Shown piece after piece: positions 14,288 through 22,274 of a DNA stretch of 48,889 nt. Origin of the DNA: an uncultured Rhodospirillales bacterium (GTDB lineage: Bacteria > Pseudomonadota > Alphaproteobacteria > Reyranellales > Reyranellaceae); assembly GCA_902825855.1 (NCBI GenBank), contig CADECW010000042.1, positions 2,863 through 51,751 on the forward strand, in the 5' to 3' direction. A program made the translations under genes and the position numbers. Within the stretch, counting starts at the first letter, position 1, and every line of letters begins with the position of its first letter. Below the pieces are notes generated by a model that searched no databases, was not told the origin of the DNA, and saw nothing but the letters and a program-made list of their open reading frames with translations.

Positions 14288-17125
14288 GTGCCAGCGGCGG
14301 CGCGCCGGAGCGATCGCCTCTTCATGATCCGTCTGGGATTGGTTCTTCTCACTGTCGCAGTCGCCACGATCGTCGGATGGCGCTTGCTCGACGGCCAGCT
14401 CGCCGCGGCTGACGTCGACGGTCCTCTGCATGGCGTAACGTACGCGCCGTGGGCCAAGGACCAGGATCCCATCGAGTCCAAGTCGAGCGGCATCCTGAGC
14501 TTCCTGCGCACCGCGATCAGCAACACGCCGCCGCCGGCGGTCAAGCCGCGCAAGGAGCAGATCGAACACGACTTCGCGATGCTCTCGGGCAAGGTCAACT
14601 ATGTGCGCACCTATCGCGCCACCGACGGCGGCGACGTCATGCCGGAGGCCGCGGCACGCAGCGGGATCAAGCTGGTGCCCGGCGCCTGGATCTACAGCGC
14701 CAACGAGGCCAAGCAGCAGTTCGGCCGCGAGGCGAGCGAGGTCAACGCGGAAGAGACGCGCGCGCTGATCCGCATGGCCAACCAGAATCCGAGCATCGAG
14801 CGCGTGCTGGTCGGCAACGAGAACATCCTGCGCTGGGACGGCCAGAAGAACCTGCGCGACCCCAACGCCACCAGTCCGGCCCAGCTCATCCGCGAGATCA
14901 GGAACGTCAAGCGCAACGTCAAGGTGCCGGTCAGCACCGCCGAGCCCTGGCACGTCTGGCTGGAATATCCCGAGCTCGCGCGCGAGGTCGACTATCTCGC
15001 CGTCCACATCCTGCCCTACTGGGACGAGAAGTCGGGCGAGACCCCGCTGGAGTACCTCAAGAGTCGCATCGCCAAGCTCAAGGAGGCCGAGTACCTCCGC
15101 AACAAGAACATCATCGTCACCGAGGTCGGATGGCCGTCGAACGGCGCGTCGCGGCGCAGCCCCGGCACCGGCACGGTGAAGTACGCCACGCCGGCCGAGC
15201 AAGCCAAGAACGTGCGCGACATGGTGGCGTGGCTGAAGTCGCAGAACATCGACTACTTCGTCGTCGAAGCCGTCGACCAGCCGTGGAAGTCCTACGATCT
15301 CGAAGGCAAGGCGGGCGGCTACTGGGGACTGTGGAACGCCGACCGCCAGCAGAAGTTCGCCTGGACCGGTCCGGTCGAGCGCTTCCCGCAATGGTGGGCG
15401 GGTGCCGTGTGGGCGCTGCTGCTGTCGCTGCCGGTGATGTTGTTCTTCCTGTGGCGCTGGCCGACGCTCGGCATGCCGGGACAGGTGGGTTTCTGCAGCC
15501 TGGTCGCCTTGTCGGCGAGTGCGCTGGTCTATGGCGGCGTCGTCGCGGCCGGCAGCTACATGCTGGCTTCCGAGATGATCGGCTGGGCCGTGCTGGCGTT
15601 CTTCCTGGTCATAAGCCTTGCCATGGCGCTGGTGCAGGCGCTGGAAATGGCCGAGACGATCTGGCGCAGGCGCTGGACGCGCGAGGCGATGCCGGCGGCC
15701 GAGCTGATCGCCCGCCAGCCCGTCAACCGCATGTGGCCCAAGGTCTCCCTCCATCTTGCGATCTGCAACGAGCCGCCGGCGATGGTGATCCAGACGCTCG
15801 ATTCGCTGGCCAAGCTCGACTATCCCGACTTCGAAGTCATCGTCATCGACAACAACACCAAGGATCCCGCGGTGTGGCGTCCGGTGCAGGACTACTGTGC
15901 CCAGCTCGGCGAGCGCTTCCGTTTCTTCCACTTCGACGTCATGAAGGGCTTCAAGGCCGGCGCGCTCAACTACGTGCTGACCCAGACCTCGCCGGACGCC
16001 AAGATCATCGGCGTCATCGACAGCGACTACATGGTGCGGCCGGATTGGCTGAAGGCGCTGGTACCGTACTTCGACGACAGGAAGATCTCGTACGTCCAGG
16101 CGCCACAGGACCATCGCGACTGGAAGGGCGACCGCTTCAAGGAGATGCTGAACTGGGAATATGCCGGATTCTTCGACATCGGCATGTGCCTGCGCAACGA
16201 GTACGACGCCATCATCCAGCACGGCACCATGACGCTGGTGCGCCGAGACCTCATGGAGGAACTCGGCGGCTGGGCGACCTGGTGCATCACCGAGGATACC
16301 GAGCTTGGCCTGCGCCTGATGGAGAGGGGCTACGGCGCCATGTATAGCCGTGAGCGATTCGGCCATGGCCTGACGCCCGATCACTTCGCCGGCTACAAGA
16401 AGCAACGCTTCCGCTGGGCCTACGGCGCCATGCAGATCATGAAGGCGCATGCCGGCAAGATGCTGAGCAATTCGACCAAGCTGACCTTCTGGCAGAAGTA
16501 CCACTTCGTCGCCGGCTGGCTGCCGTGGTTCGCCGATGCCCTCAACCTGGTCTTCACCTGGGCCGGCCTCGCTTGGCTGCTCGCCGTCGTATTGCCGCCG
16601 CTGTTCGGCATCAAGCCGGTCGGCCTGCCGCCCGCCGAGTTCATCCTGCCGACCATCGGGATCTTCGTCTTCAAGCTGCTTTATTCGTTCGGCCTCTACT
16701 TCGACCGCGTGCGCTGCACCTTCCGCCAGAGCATTGGCGCGTCTCTGGCAGGTCTCGCGCTCACCTACACGGTGGGCCGCGCGGTGATCTACGGCCTGTT
16801 GACCAGCCGGCTGCCCTTCATGCGCACCCCCAAGATGGACGAGCGCCCCACGCTCGGCATGGCGCTCGGCATGGCGCGAGGCGAGGCCGTGCTGACCATC
16901 CTGCTGTGGCTGGGCGCGATCGTGCTGTGGCTGGGCGCCGGGGCCGTCAATATCGAAGCGCGTCTGTGGGCGATTTTCATGGTGGTGCAGTCGCTGCCCT
17001 ATGCGGCCGCGGTCTACGTCTCTGTGGTCAATGCGCTGGAGCAGATGCGCCACGCCCGGGCAGTGTTCGAAGCTGCGCCGGCGACGCCCCAACTCGCCGG
17101 GCCTGCAATGCAGCCCGCACAGTAG
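14288..17125 (+). CDS. GH17-GT2 fusion membrane glycosyltransferase (beta-glucan synthase type)
   Basis: 945 residues. An N-terminal anchor (about 13-34) precedes a GH17-like domain (about 45-365) with acid/base Glu178 in VLVGNEN and nucleophile Glu279 in VTEVGWPSNG. Membrane segments lie near 372-390 and 400-450. A GT2 domain (about 485-720) has VIVIDNN, DSD (578-580), ITED (667-670) and the QxxRW motif KKQRFRW (706-710). More membrane segments follow. Family knowledge suggests a cytosolic GT2 making and exporting a beta-glucan while GH17 trims or transfers it in the periplasm, as with rhizobial cyclic beta-1,3/1,6-glucans. There is no PilZ domain, arguing against cellulose synthase. The start is GTG 14288 or ATG 14324. 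Confidence 0.85.
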   Translation: MPAAARRSDRLFMIRLGLVLLTVAVATIVGWRLLDGQLAAADVDGPLHGVTYAPWAKDQDPIESKSSGILSFLRTAISNTPPPAVKPRKEQIEHDFAMLSGKVNYVRTYRATDGGDVMPEAAARSGIKLVPGAWIYSANEAKQQFGREASEVNAEETRALIRMANQNPSIERVLVGNENILRWDGQKNLRDPNATSPAQLIREIRNVKRNVKVPVSTAEPWHVWLEYPELAREVDYLAVHILPYWDEKSGETPLEYLKSRIAKLKEAEYLRNKNIIVTEVGWPSNGASRRSPGTGTVKYATPAEQAKNVRDMVAWLKSQNIDYFVVEAVDQPWKSYDLEGKAGGYWGLWNADRQQKFAWTGPVERFPQWWAGAVWALLLSLPVMLFFLWRWPTLGMPGQVGFCSLVALSASALVYGGVVAAGSYMLASEMIGWAVLAFFLVISLAMALVQALEMAETIWRRRWTREAMPAAELIARQPVNRMWPKVSLHLAICNEPPAMVIQTLDSLAKLDYPDFEVIVIDNNTKDPAVWRPVQDYCAQLGERFRFFHFDVMKGFKAGALNYVLTQTSPDAKIIGVIDSDYMVRPDWLKALVPYFDDRKISYVQAPQDHRDWKGDRFKEMLNWEYAGFFDIGMCLRNEYDAIIQHGTMTLVRRDLMEELGGWATWCITEDTELGLRLMERGYGAMYSRERFGHGLTPDHFAGYKKQRFRWAYGAMQIMKAHAGKMLSNSTKLTFWQKYHFVAGWLPWFADALNLVFTWAGLAWLLAVVLPPLFGIKPVGLPPAEFILPTIGIFVFKLLYSFGLYFDRVRCTFRQSIGASLAGLALTYTVGRAVIYGLLTSRLPFMRTPKMDERPTLGMALGMARGEAVLTILLWLGAIVLWLGAGAVNIEARLWAIFMVVQSLPYAAAVYVSVVNALEQMRHARAVFEAAPATPQLAGPAMQPAQ

Positions 17126-17141
17126 AAGCGGGCTGCTTTTC
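17110..17141 (+). terminator. Intrinsic terminator overlapping the GH17-GT2 stop codon
   Basis: GCAGCCCGC (17110-17118), a nine-base loop containing the TAG stop, then GCGGGCTGC (17128-17136) followed by TTTTCC. This is a perfect 9-bp GC stem with a short U tract. The left arm lies in the last coding triplets. Confidence 0.85.
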
Positions 17142-17179
17142 CTTGTCGACACGCGCCTTTCGTCTGTTAGCGTTCAGCC

Positions 17180-17776
17180 ATGCCCTCGGTTGAACCCGCC
17201 GGCACGGCGCTCTTCCTGAAGCGCTGGCTGCGTCGGCCCTTTGCCACCGGAGCGGTCGTGCCGAGCGGCCGCCTGCTGGCCGAGGCGATGGCCGCAACGA
17301 CCCGAGGCGCGGTCGAAGGGCGGCCGGGCCATATCATCGAGCTCGGCGCCGGCACTGGCGGGGTCACCAAGGCGCTGCTGGCTGCGGGCATCGCCGCCGA
17401 GCGTCTCGTTCTGGTCGAGCGCGATCCCGAGTTCGCCACCTTCTTGCGCCGGCATTTCGATGGCCCGCGCATCATCGAGGGCGATGCCGCGCGCCTTCCG
17501 CGCCTGCTGGCCGACCATCGCATCGCGCCGATCGCTGCCGTCGTGTCCAGCCTGCCGTTGCTGTCGCTGCCGACCGAGGTGGTGAACGGCATTGTTGCCG
17601 GCGCCTTCGAGGCTCTGCCGCGCGGCGCTGCCCTGGTGCAGTTCACCTACGGGCCCAAGCCGCCCATCCCGCGCGCCTTGCGCCAGCGCCTGCGTCTCGA
17701 CGGCGCGCACGGCAAGCGCATCTGGCGCAACGTACCGCCGGCCGTGGTCTGGACCTTTACGAGGCCGGCGGCGTGA
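17180..17776 (+). CDS. PmtA-like phospholipid N-methyltransferase family protein
   Basis: 198 residues with the SAM-binding motif HIIELGAGTGGVTKALL (54-60 core) and LVLVERDPEFATFLRR. The N terminus FLKRWLRRPFATGAVVPSGRLLAEAM is typical of the alphaproteobacterial PmtA/Rhodobacter-type family. PVVSSLPLLSLP-like sequence in the middle (here AAVVSSLPLLSLP) is also characteristic. Such enzymes methylate phosphatidylethanolamine toward phosphatidylcholine at the membrane surface; many paralogues are unproven and may methylate other substrates. Its stop overlaps the GTG start of the Nudix gene (GTGA), so the two are cotranscribed. Confidence 0.78.
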   Translation: MPSVEPAGTALFLKRWLRRPFATGAVVPSGRLLAEAMAATTRGAVEGRPGHIIELGAGTGGVTKALLAAGIAAERLVLVERDPEFATFLRRHFDGPRIIEGDAARLPRLLADHRIAPIAAVVSSLPLLSLPTEVVNGIVAGAFEALPRGAALVQFTYGPKPPIPRALRQRLRLDGAHGKRIWRNVPPAVVWTFTRPAA

Positions 17777-18402
17777 CGTCATTTGCCTTCGATGACGCGC
17801 TGCGTCGCACCATCTCCGATCACCTTGGCCGCTTCGAACTGCGGCGGCGCACCGATACCGGCGGCCTGAAGCGCGCCTCCGTCGCCGTCGTCGTGGTTGA
17901 AGCCGATGTACCGGGGGAGGCGGCATTCCTGCTCACCAAGCGCACGCCGCGCCTGCGCGCCCACGGTGGACAGTGGGCACTGCCTGGCGGCCGCGTCGAT
18001 GCCGGCGAGACGATCGAACAGACCGCGCTGCGCGAGCTGCACGAGGAGCTGGGCGTGCTCGCCTCGACCGACGATATCCTGGGCACCCTCGACGACTATC
18101 CGACGCGGTCGGGCTACCTCATCGCGCCCGTGGTCGTGTGGTCCCCCGGCATCACGGTGACGCCCAACCCCTCCGAGGTCGCAGCGGCCTATCGCATCGC
18201 CTGCCGTGAGCTGTTCCGCGACGGCTCGCCCGAGATCGTGGCCATCGAGGAATCGGACCGGCCGATCATCCGCCTGCCGCTGCCGGTCGCCAACGTCAAC
18301 GCCCCGACTGCCGCCGTGCTCTACCAGTTCCGCGAGGTCGCGCTCGCGGGCCGCGACACCCGCGTCGACCATTTCGAGCAGCCGGTATTCGCCTGGCGTT
18401 GA
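17773..18402 (+). CDS. Nudix hydrolase (CoA pyrophosphatase-like)
   Basis: 209 residues from a GTG that overlaps the upstream stop. A full Nudix box runs from Gly73 to Gly94 (GGRVDAGET ... RELHEELG), with the metal-binding REL-EE residues. The preceding LLTKRTPRLRAHGGQWALPG resembles the UPF0035 signature of CoA-pyrophosphatases (LRxHxGQ-PGG). It probably cleaves a diphosphate in CoA derivatives or another nucleoside diphosphate-X compound in the cytosol. The unusual pairing with a lipid methyltransferase gives no clear pathway. Confidence 0.85.
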   Translation: MTSFAFDDALRRTISDHLGRFELRRRTDTGGLKRASVAVVVVEADVPGEAAFLLTKRTPRLRAHGGQWALPGGRVDAGETIEQTALRELHEELGVLASTDDILGTLDDYPTRSGYLIAPVVVWSPGITVTPNPSEVAAAYRIACRELFRDGSPEIVAIEESDRPIIRLPLPVANVNAPTAAVLYQFREVALAGRDTRVDHFEQPVFAWR

Positions 18403-18432
18403 ATGGGACGCGGGCCGTCGGTCCGCTCCCAT
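18403..18432. terminator. Hairpin between convergent Nudix and MaoC genes
   Basis: ATGGGA (18403-18408) pairs with TCCCAT (18427-18432), with further GC pairing inside (GCGGGCC/GGTCCGC, imperfect). It begins directly after the Nudix stop and lies 33 bp before the MaoC stop on the other strand, so it may terminate both. No U tract is seen. Confidence 0.5.
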
Positions 18433-18465
18433 CGTCCTGATGCAGTCCGAAAGCCTGCGCTCTCA

Positions 18466-18939
18466 TCAAGACCGAGCGACATTGGCCACCATCACGGGCC
18501 GGCACTTCAGGAACACCGTCGTTTCCTGCTCCATCACCTGTTCGCCATGCTGATTCATCGTTACCTGGCGGATGCGGGCGATGCCGCGATCGGTCTTCGA
18601 GGCCGAGAGGCGCAGCTCGGTGATATCGGTGACCACACGCAGCGTATCGCCCGGCCGAACCGGCCGCGGGAACTGCACCTCGCCGATACCGGGTGAACCG
18701 AGGCTGCAGCCGCGGAAGACGCCCTGGTCGAGCCAAAGCCGTAAGGTCACCGCCATCGTGTGCAGGCCGGACGCGATCAATCCGCCGAACGTCCACTTCT
18801 TGGCAAACTCGGCATCGGTGTGAAAAGGTTGCGGGTCCCACTGGCTGGCGAAATCGATGATCGCCGCCTCGGTCATGGTCAGCCCTGCGCTGGTGAACCG
18901 GTCGCCGACCTTGAAGTCCTCATAGTAGCGAATGCTCAC
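18466..18939 (-). CDS. MaoC family (R)-hydratase-like protein
   Basis: 157 residues from a GTG (SIRYYEDFKVGDRF) preceded by TGGAG; the frame extends 45 codons upstream but lacks homologous-looking sequence. The hydratase-type core WDPQPFHTDAEFA is followed by FGGLIASGLHTMAVTLRLWL and VQFPRPVRPGDTLRVVTDI, which are hallmarks of MaoC hotdog proteins. The Asp/His pair in DPQPFH is the usual catalytic site. Expected to hydrate an enoyl-CoA or a related unsaturated thioester. It is monocistronic and converges on the Nudix gene. Confidence 0.87.
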   Translation of the reverse strand: MSIRYYEDFKVGDRFTSAGLTMTEAAIIDFASQWDPQPFHTDAEFAKKWTFGGLIASGLHTMAVTLRLWLDQGVFRGCSLGSPGIGEVQFPRPVRPGDTLRVVTDITELRLSASKTDRGIARIRQVTMNQHGEQVMEQETTVFLKCRPVMVANVARS

Positions 18940-19125
18940 GGAACCGGCTCCATGCGGGCGGTGTCGAACAGCGTGAAGGCAGCGAGGCGGGATGTCCACG
19001 AAGGCCAGCGACCTCTGGAGACTTGCCGCGTGTCCATTCTGGCGGTGATTGTGTCGAGCGTGAGACGCCGTCATTGTCCGGCGCCTGTGCTAATTTCGGG
19101 CGCGAATGCAGTAAGGAGTTTGTCT

Positions 19126-20130
19126 ATGCCGATCGACCCCACGCGACGGCAGACGTTGCGTCTGGCGGGCGCTGCCGGTGCCGCCGTTGCCGGTGCGGCG
19201 CTTGCGGTGCCGACCACCGCGCAGCCGGCCTGGCCGACCAGGCCAGTGCGGTTCGTCGTGCCGTTTCCGCCTGGCCAGGCCGCCGACATCTTCGCCCGCC
19301 TGATCGCCGAGAAGCTGACCGACGTGTGGAAGCAGCAGGTGGTGGTCGAGAACAAGGCAGGCGGCAGCGGCATTCCCGCTACCGAGTACGGCAAGAACGC
19401 GGCACCTGACGGCTACACGTTGATGGTCGTCTCGAGCGGTACCTTCGGCGTCAATCCGAGCCTCTACCCCGACCTGCCGTATAGGCCGCTGGTCGACTTC
19501 CTGCCGATCACCAACATCTTCCTGGTGCCGCTGGTGATCGTGGCGCACCCGAGCTTCGCGGCCAACACGCTTGGCGAGCTGATCGAACTCGCGCGCAAGG
19601 AGCCCGGCCAGCTGTCCTATGCTTCGGCGGGGCCGGGCACGTCGCAGCATCTCTCGATGGAACTCTTCAAGATGCGCGCAAAGCTCGACATCGTGCACGT
19701 GCCCTACAAGGGGAGTGGCCCGGCGATGGCCGACCTGCTTGGCGGTCACGTCAAGCTGATGATGGACAGCACGGCGTCCGCACTCGGCCCCATTACCGAC
19801 AAGCGCATCAAGCCGCTGGCGGTCACCACGGCGCGCCGCGCGCCGCCGCCTCTCGACTTCATTCCGCCCATAGCCGACACACTGCCGGGCTTCGACGCCG
19901 CCGGCTGGTCGGGGCTCGCTGCACCCGCGCGCACGCCGCTCGAGATCGTTGCCAAGGTGAATCGCGATGTGAACACACTCTTGCAGGATGCCTCGGTAGC
20001 CCGTGAGATCGAACGCCGCGCCGGCCTGCCGGCACCCGGTTCGCCAATCCAGTTCGCCGAGTTCATCAAGAAGGAAATCGACACCTGGGGCGAGGTGGTG
20101 CGGGCAACGGGAACCAAGCCAGGAACATGA
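19126..20130 (+). CDS. Bug-type (TctC) tripartite tricarboxylate transporter receptor
   Basis: 334 residues. AAGGAG (19113-19118) lies seven bases before the ATG. The N terminus DPTRRQTLRLAGAAGAAVAG contains twin arginines and an alanine-rich segment ending near PTTAQP, compatible with Tat or Sec export. The mature part has the Bug signatures WPTRPVRFVVPFPPGQAADI, ENKAGGSG, PDGYTLMVVSSG, YKGSGPAMADLLGGHV and GFDAAGWSGLAAPARTP. Bug proteins bind small carboxylates in the periplasm. No TctA/TctB membrane partner is nearby, which is normal for orphan Bug receptors. It converges on the YeiH gene. Confidence 0.9.
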   Translation: MPIDPTRRQTLRLAGAAGAAVAGAALAVPTTAQPAWPTRPVRFVVPFPPGQAADIFARLIAEKLTDVWKQQVVVENKAGGSGIPATEYGKNAAPDGYTLMVVSSGTFGVNPSLYPDLPYRPLVDFLPITNIFLVPLVIVAHPSFAANTLGELIELARKEPGQLSYASAGPGTSQHLSMELFKMRAKLDIVHVPYKGSGPAMADLLGGHVKLMMDSTASALGPITDKRIKPLAVTTARRAPPPLDFIPPIADTLPGFDAAGWSGLAAPARTPLEIVAKVNRDVNTLLQDASVAREIERRAGLPAPGSPIQFAEFIKKEIDTWGEVVRATGTKPGT

Positions 20131-20152
20131 TGGGACGCTAGTCTCCGGCCCG

Positions 20153-21211
20153 CTACAGCCCGACCGTCCGCAGAGCATAGATCAGCGCGACCACCAGCGC
20201 GCCGATGAACACGGTCTGTGTGATCAGGAGCATCACCGGTGCCACTCCGATGCGGGCCAGGGCCAGCAGCGATGTCTTGATGCCGAGCGCCGCGATGGCG
20301 GTGATGATCAGGAACGAAGAAATGTCGGCGACGGCGGCCTTAACGCCGGGCGGCACGACACCCGCCGAGTTGAGCGCGGCAAGTGCCAGGAAGCCGAACA
20401 GGAAGACCGGCGGCGAGGGCCGGGCCTCACCCGCGTTCTCGCCGGCGCGCGCCACCCACCAGGCGATGCCGGCGATCGCAGGCAGCAGGAAGGCCACGCG
20501 CAGAAGCTTGGTGATGATCGCTTCGGTGAGAACCTGGGGGCCCATGGTCTGGCCCGCGCCTGCGACCTGTGCGACGTCGTGAATGGCGCCCCCCAGAAAC
20601 ACGCCCATCTCGTGCAGCGAGTAGCCCAGCACCGGCTGCAGTGTGGGGTAGATCACCATGACCACGGTCGACAGGAAGTTCACGCCCATCACCGTGAAGG
20701 CCAGGTCGCGATCCGAATTGGCATGCTTGGGCAGCACCGCCGAGGCCGCCATTGCCGCCGCGGCTCCGCACACGCCCGTGGCGCATCCGGTCAGCAGGCC
20801 GAAATCGCGCGTGAGCCCGAACAGCCGCGCCACCCAGGCGCCGAACACGATGGTGCAGGAAACCGCGGCCAGCGCGATCAGCACTGGCAGCGCACCGCCG
20901 TCGACGAGCTGCCCGAAAGTCAGCCGCGCGCCATAGAGCGCCACGCCGACGCGCAACAGCGTACGACCGGCGAACTCGATACCGGGTTTCAATACGGCGC
21001 GGTCCGACAGCGGCTGCAGCGCCATGCCGATCACCAGGGTGAGGATCAGCGGCGGAATCCATACCGCGCCGACGCGCAGAAAATTCTGCTTGTCGGCGAC
21101 GAAGGCAATGGCGGCGATGACGGCGCAGAGCGCCACGCCGGGTGCCACGCGACGCAGATTGTCGGGCGCCCAGAGACGGACGATCTCGACGGCGACGGCG
21201 CTGCTACGCAT
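20153..21211 (-). CDS. YeiH family putative sulfate exporter (UPF0324)
   Basis: 352 residues with about ten hydrophobic segments. The YeiH glycine/cysteine motif is present as LLTGCATGVCGAAAAMA, with GYSLHEMGVFLGGAIHDVAQVAGAG further on, both strongly conserved in the family. These inner-membrane proteins are annotated as sulfate exporters, but the real substrate is poorly established. The ATG (21211) overlaps the end of the biotinyl-domain gene by eight bases; TTG at 21214 is a possible extra start. It is the last gene of the unit unknown protein-biotinyl domain-YeiH, an unusual setting for this transporter. Confidence 0.87.
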   Translation of the reverse strand: MRSSAVAVEIVRLWAPDNLRRVAPGVALCAVIAAIAFVADKQNFLRVGAVWIPPLILTLVIGMALQPLSDRAVLKPGIEFAGRTLLRVGVALYGARLTFGQLVDGGALPVLIALAAVSCTIVFGAWVARLFGLTRDFGLLTGCATGVCGAAAAMAASAVLPKHANSDRDLAFTVMGVNFLSTVVMVIYPTLQPVLGYSLHEMGVFLGGAIHDVAQVAGAGQTMGPQVLTEAIITKLLRVAFLLPAIAGIAWWVARAGENAGEARPSPPVFLFGFLALAALNSAGVVPPGVKAAVADISSFLIITAIAALGIKTSLLALARIGVAPVMLLITQTVFIGALVVALIYALRTVGL

Positions 21212-21425
21212 CAAGGATGGCGACGAGCTGGCCTTCGTCTATCGCCTCGCCTTCGCTGACCCGGATTTCCTTGATGGTGCCGGCGCGCGGCGAGAGCACG
21301 GGGATCTCCATCTTCATCGATTCCAGGATCATGATCTCGCTGTCGGCTTCGACCCTGTCGCCGGGTTTGGTCTGGATCTTCCACACATTGCCCGCGATTT
21401 CCGACTTTACGTTGACAACGGCCAT
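21204..21425 (-). CDS. Free-standing biotin/lipoyl attachment domain (BCCP-like)
   Basis: 73 residues, essentially one biotinyl domain: an N-terminal strand AVVNVKSEIAGNVWKI, the biotinylation motif ESMKM (Lys38) and a C-terminal GEAIDEGQLVAIL. Such single domains serve as carboxyl carriers for acyl-CoA, urea or pyruvate-type carboxylases. No biotin carboxylase or carboxyltransferase gene is in the window, so its partners are elsewhere or it has another role. It lies 25 bp after the unknown duplicated protein and overlaps the transporter gene, so it is cotranscribed with both. Confidence 0.9.
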   Translation of the reverse strand: MAVVNVKSEIAGNVWKIQTKPGDRVEADSEIMILESMKMEIPVLSPRAGTIKEIRVSEGEAIDEGQLVAILDA

Positions 21426-21450
21426 GGCCGACTGATCTCCGCTGCGATGC

Positions 21451-22236
21451 TCAGGGGTTCTTTTCGGCCACGGCAAGGGCGAAGGCAAGCGCCGACCGGC
21501 CCTGCCGGGCGCCGAGCCGATATGCGGCCTCGTTCACCTCCGACAGAAAGCCGTCGAGCAGGGTGGAGCGGCCATCGCCGATGCGCGCCGACATCGTCGA
21601 AACCGTGGCCGCGGCAATGTCGACCCGGTCGAGAATGGGAAGCCCGGCGACGCCCGCGTGGTCCATGCCGAAGCCGGCGTCGTTGAACAGCACCAGGCGC
21701 GGTCCGAACATGAGAGCCGTTTCGCCGGCCGGCACGCCGCCATGGCTGCCGCTCGACACCACCTTGCCGCGATCGCGGATGGTCGCAAGAGAGATCGAAT
21801 CCACACACAGGATGCGCCCAGCCATGGTGCGGGATTCAGTGAGCGGCGCGGGCTCGGGATGCGGCCAGGGCGCTTCCATCAGGAGGTGGGCCGCCTCGGC
21901 CACGCTCTGGCCCGGCTTGACGCCGCACGATTCAGCCAGCGGATTGGCGCGGCCGATGATACCGCGCTTCAGCATGTCGTCGCCGTCGCCGATGCGCGCG
22001 CTGCCGCTCAGGACCGCTGCCATCGCCATGCCTTGAGTCTCGGCCCACGCCAGGCCGCTGACACCGGCTTCGTCGCGGCCGATGCCGGCATCGTTGTGGA
22101 TGGCCGCCCGGACCCCCGCCTTGGCCGATAGATAGGCGGCATAGACCGCGCCGTGCGAGCCGCCCACCACCACTGCACCGTCGGCGGCCGGCGGCAGCTT
22201 GGTGACGCTGGGTACGGCGAGGATGGAAACGGTCAT
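21451..22236 (-). CDS. Unknown protein with two tandem homologous halves
   Basis: 261 residues, family not recognised. It consists of two repeats at an exact offset of 137 residues with no gaps between landmarks: GSHG at 26 and 163, NDAG(I/F)G-D-AGV-GL at 48 and 185, ARIGDG at 80 and 217, and (S/R)IL at 4 and 141. Conserved Asn, Asp, His and Arg in these blocks look like a binding or active site in each half. No signal peptide or membrane segment is seen. GGAAGG lies eight bases before the ATG. It heads the unit with a biotinyl domain and a YeiH transporter, so it may handle a carboxylated small molecule; that is speculation. Confidence 0.8.
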   Translation of the reverse strand: MTVSILAVPSVTKLPPAADGAVVVGGSHGAVYAAYLSAKAGVRAAIHNDAGIGRDEAGVSGLAWAETQGMAMAAVLSGSARIGDGDDMLKRGIIGRANPLAESCGVKPGQSVAEAAHLLMEAPWPHPEPAPLTESRTMAGRILCVDSISLATIRDRGKVVSSGSHGGVPAGETALMFGPRLVLFNDAGFGMDHAGVAGLPILDRVDIAAATVSTMSARIGDGRSTLLDGFLSEVNEAAYRLGARQGRSALAFALAVAEKNP

Positions 22237-22274
22237 CGCGACAGCCTTCCGATGAACGGTCTATATCTTCGCGC

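Noticed and set aside
14288..17125. Cellulose synthase BcsA
   Set aside because: No PilZ domain and no bcsB/bcsC neighbours; an N-terminal GH17 domain points to another glucan.
14078..17152. A 1024-codon open frame on the minus strand opposite the GH17-GT2 gene
   Set aside because: It is antisense to a gene with intact catalytic motifs, is rich in Arg/His/Gly/Asp with no recognisable domain, and is a known effect of GC-rich third positions.
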